Shown in pieces: positions 6,287 to 7,042 of a DNA stretch of 7,042 nt. The notes beneath the pieces were generated by a model that saw only the letters and a program-made list of their open reading frames with translations, was not told the DNA's origin and did no database searches. The DNA is from Gammaproteobacteria bacterium (lineage in GTDB: Bacteria; Pseudomonadota; Gammaproteobacteria; GCA-001735895). The stretch covers positions 1-7,042 of the forward strand of contig JAPUFZ010000045.1 in assembly GCA_027293245.1 (NCBI GenBank). Reading direction: 5' to 3'. Position 1 is the stretch's first letter, and each line of letters starts with the position of its first letter. The position numbers and the translations under genes are program-made.

Positions 6287-7042
6287 TATTCACCCAGATT
6301 AGAGAAAATATCGGGTTTCAGAAAACGTTTAAAATCCTGAAGACTGGTATCAAGACTGGCAGTATCTATGATGCGCGGCCTGATGAAAATGACCAGCTCG
6401 GTTTTAGTCAGCTCCTGATTCTTGGTGCCAAACAAAAGACCTATACCGTCTACATCGTGCAAACCCGGCAATCCTAAACTGGATTTATTCGCGACATCGG
6501 TCATCAACCCACCGATTACCGCGGTTTGACCGTCGGCGACACGCAGCACGGATTCCATTTCACGAACCTGAATTTCAGGAACCTCGTTCGGCGTCGACAG
6601 CGGTTGCTGGGTGACTGGGTCCAACTGGACTGGAGAAGCCTTAAAATCAATTATTCGGGAGATAGAGGGTCTAATATTCAGAATCACTTCATTGTCATCG
6701 GTGATGAATGGGGTTACATTCATGACAAAACCCACCGGTACGGTATGTATGGTAACGGTAAAATTTGTGACCGCGTTATTGTTGTTCGTGACGGTATCGC
6801 TTTCGGTGCTAAAATAAACCCGGTTGTCGACTACCTTCAGTATCGAGGTTTGATTGTTCAGCGCCATGATTTTTGGGCTGGACATCACCGATACATCGCC
6901 GAATTCGTCCAGTGCGGCTATGGTTGCGGTGACACTTCGAGTAGAGTTGGTATCGGTAAAAACCGCTGAGGTGAATGGGCTGGTGCCGAGCGTCGTGGTG
7001 GACAGTACGCTTTGCGTCAGGTCCCAGCCATCGCCGGTTGCG
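6286..7042 (-). CDS. mshL: MSHA-type pilus secretin MshL, C-terminal part (5' end outside window)
   Basis: This is the outer-membrane secretin through which the pilus is extruded. The frame is open from the window edge to a TAG at 6288-6286, giving 251 visible residues. A GTG at 6888 and an ATG at 6885 lie inside this frame, but conserved secretin sequence continues upstream, so they are not the start. Visible blocks in order are 'MSSPKIMALNNQTSILKVV', an Asn/Thr-rich loop, 'TIHTVPVGFVMNVTP', 'LNIRPSISRI', 'VPEIQVREMESVLRV', 'GQTAVIGGLM', 'GLPGLHDVDGIGLLFG' and 'TELVIFIRPRII'. These are the C-terminal secretin beta-domain (PF00263 family). The SSPKIMALNNQ and VPVGFVMNVTP wording matches MshL better than PilQ or GspD. 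The N-terminal signal peptide and ring-building domains would lie beyond 7042. The gene is first in the visible operon and ends 9 bp before the MshN-like gene. The usual 'IPxLGxLF' secretin motif reads 'VDGIGLLF' here, a mild divergence. Family assignment is secure; MshL rather than another secretin is supported by the neighbours. Confidence 0.93.
   Translation of the reverse strand, partial: ATGDGWDLTQSVLSTTTLGTSPFTSAVFTDTNSTRSVTATIAALDEFGDVSVMSSPKIMALNNQTSILKVVDNRVYFSTESDTVTNNNNAVTNFTVTIHTVPVGFVMNVTPFITDDNEVILNIRPSISRIIDFKASPVQLDPVTQQPLSTPNEVPEIQVREMESVLRVADGQTAVIGGLMTDVANKSSLGLPGLHDVDGIGLLFGTKNQELTKTELVIFIRPRIIDTASLDTSLQDFKRFLKPDIFSNLGE

Noticed and set aside
6286..6888. A 200-residue gene starting at the GTG/ATG near 6888 as a complete short protein
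   Set aside because: Secretin-like sequence continues in the same frame to the window edge, and the truncated version would begin inside the secretin domain. It is the 3' part of a longer gene.
6526..6969. Plus-strand open frame of 147 codons
   Set aside because: It is antisense to the conserved secretin domain, has no family resemblance, and would be isolated in an otherwise one-directional operon.
720..7042. General type II secretion (gsp) operon rather than MSHA pilus
   Set aside because: No gspC, G-K, L or M-like gene appears in order. The secretin wording and the secretin-TPR-ATPase-platform order match msh. The enzyme families are shared, so a close relative of MSHA remains possible.

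Overview
The window is part of a minus-strand operon for an MSHA-type (type IVa-like) pilus assembly system, probably from a gammaproteobacterium. The assignment rests on gene order and on diagnostic motifs: a C-terminal secretin half with the MshL-type 'SSPKIMALNNQ ... VPVGFVMNVTP' signature, a TPR protein starting MSLLLDALKKA (MshN-like), an assembly ATPase with an N-terminal MshEN domain (MshE), and a GspF/PilC-type membrane platform protein (MshG). No taxonomic marker gene is present, so the host assignment is inference. Base composition looks even across the window and nothing suggests a mobile element.

Reading along the minus strand, from high to low coordinates: (1) 7042-6286, the 3' part of a secretin gene (mshL-like) cut by the window edge; (2) 6276-3631, an 881-codon mshN-like gene; (3) 3634-1928, mshE; (4) 1925-720, mshG; (5) 709-1, the 5' part of an unnamed gene running off the other edge. 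Spacings are 9 bp, a 4-bp overlap (ATGA), 2 bp and 10 bp, so essentially every base is coding. There is no gene-free stretch, and no internal promoter or terminator can be seen. Shine-Dalgarno sequences are weak or badly spaced, which fits translational coupling.

The parts form one machine. The secretin is the outer-membrane pore, and the MshN-like protein is a single-pass inner-membrane protein with a periplasmic TPR domain. MshE powers pilin polymerisation and carries a candidate cyclic-di-GMP sensing domain. MshG is the inner-membrane platform that MshE acts on. The last gene encodes a cytoplasmic-looking protein that I infer, with low confidence, to be a PilM/MshI/GspL-like accessory subunit.

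The unusual element is the MshN-like protein. About 520 residues of strongly acidic, low-complexity sequence lie ahead of its single membrane segment, on the predicted cytoplasmic side. This region holds a recurring D-D-T-[DE]-[LM]-T-G motif and two separate in-frame tandem duplications (2 x 78 bp and 2 x 102 bp) whose DNA copies are still nearly identical. The mshM gene (ExeA-like AAA+ ATPase) that lies between mshL and mshN in the classical Vibrio/Shewanella locus is absent from that position.
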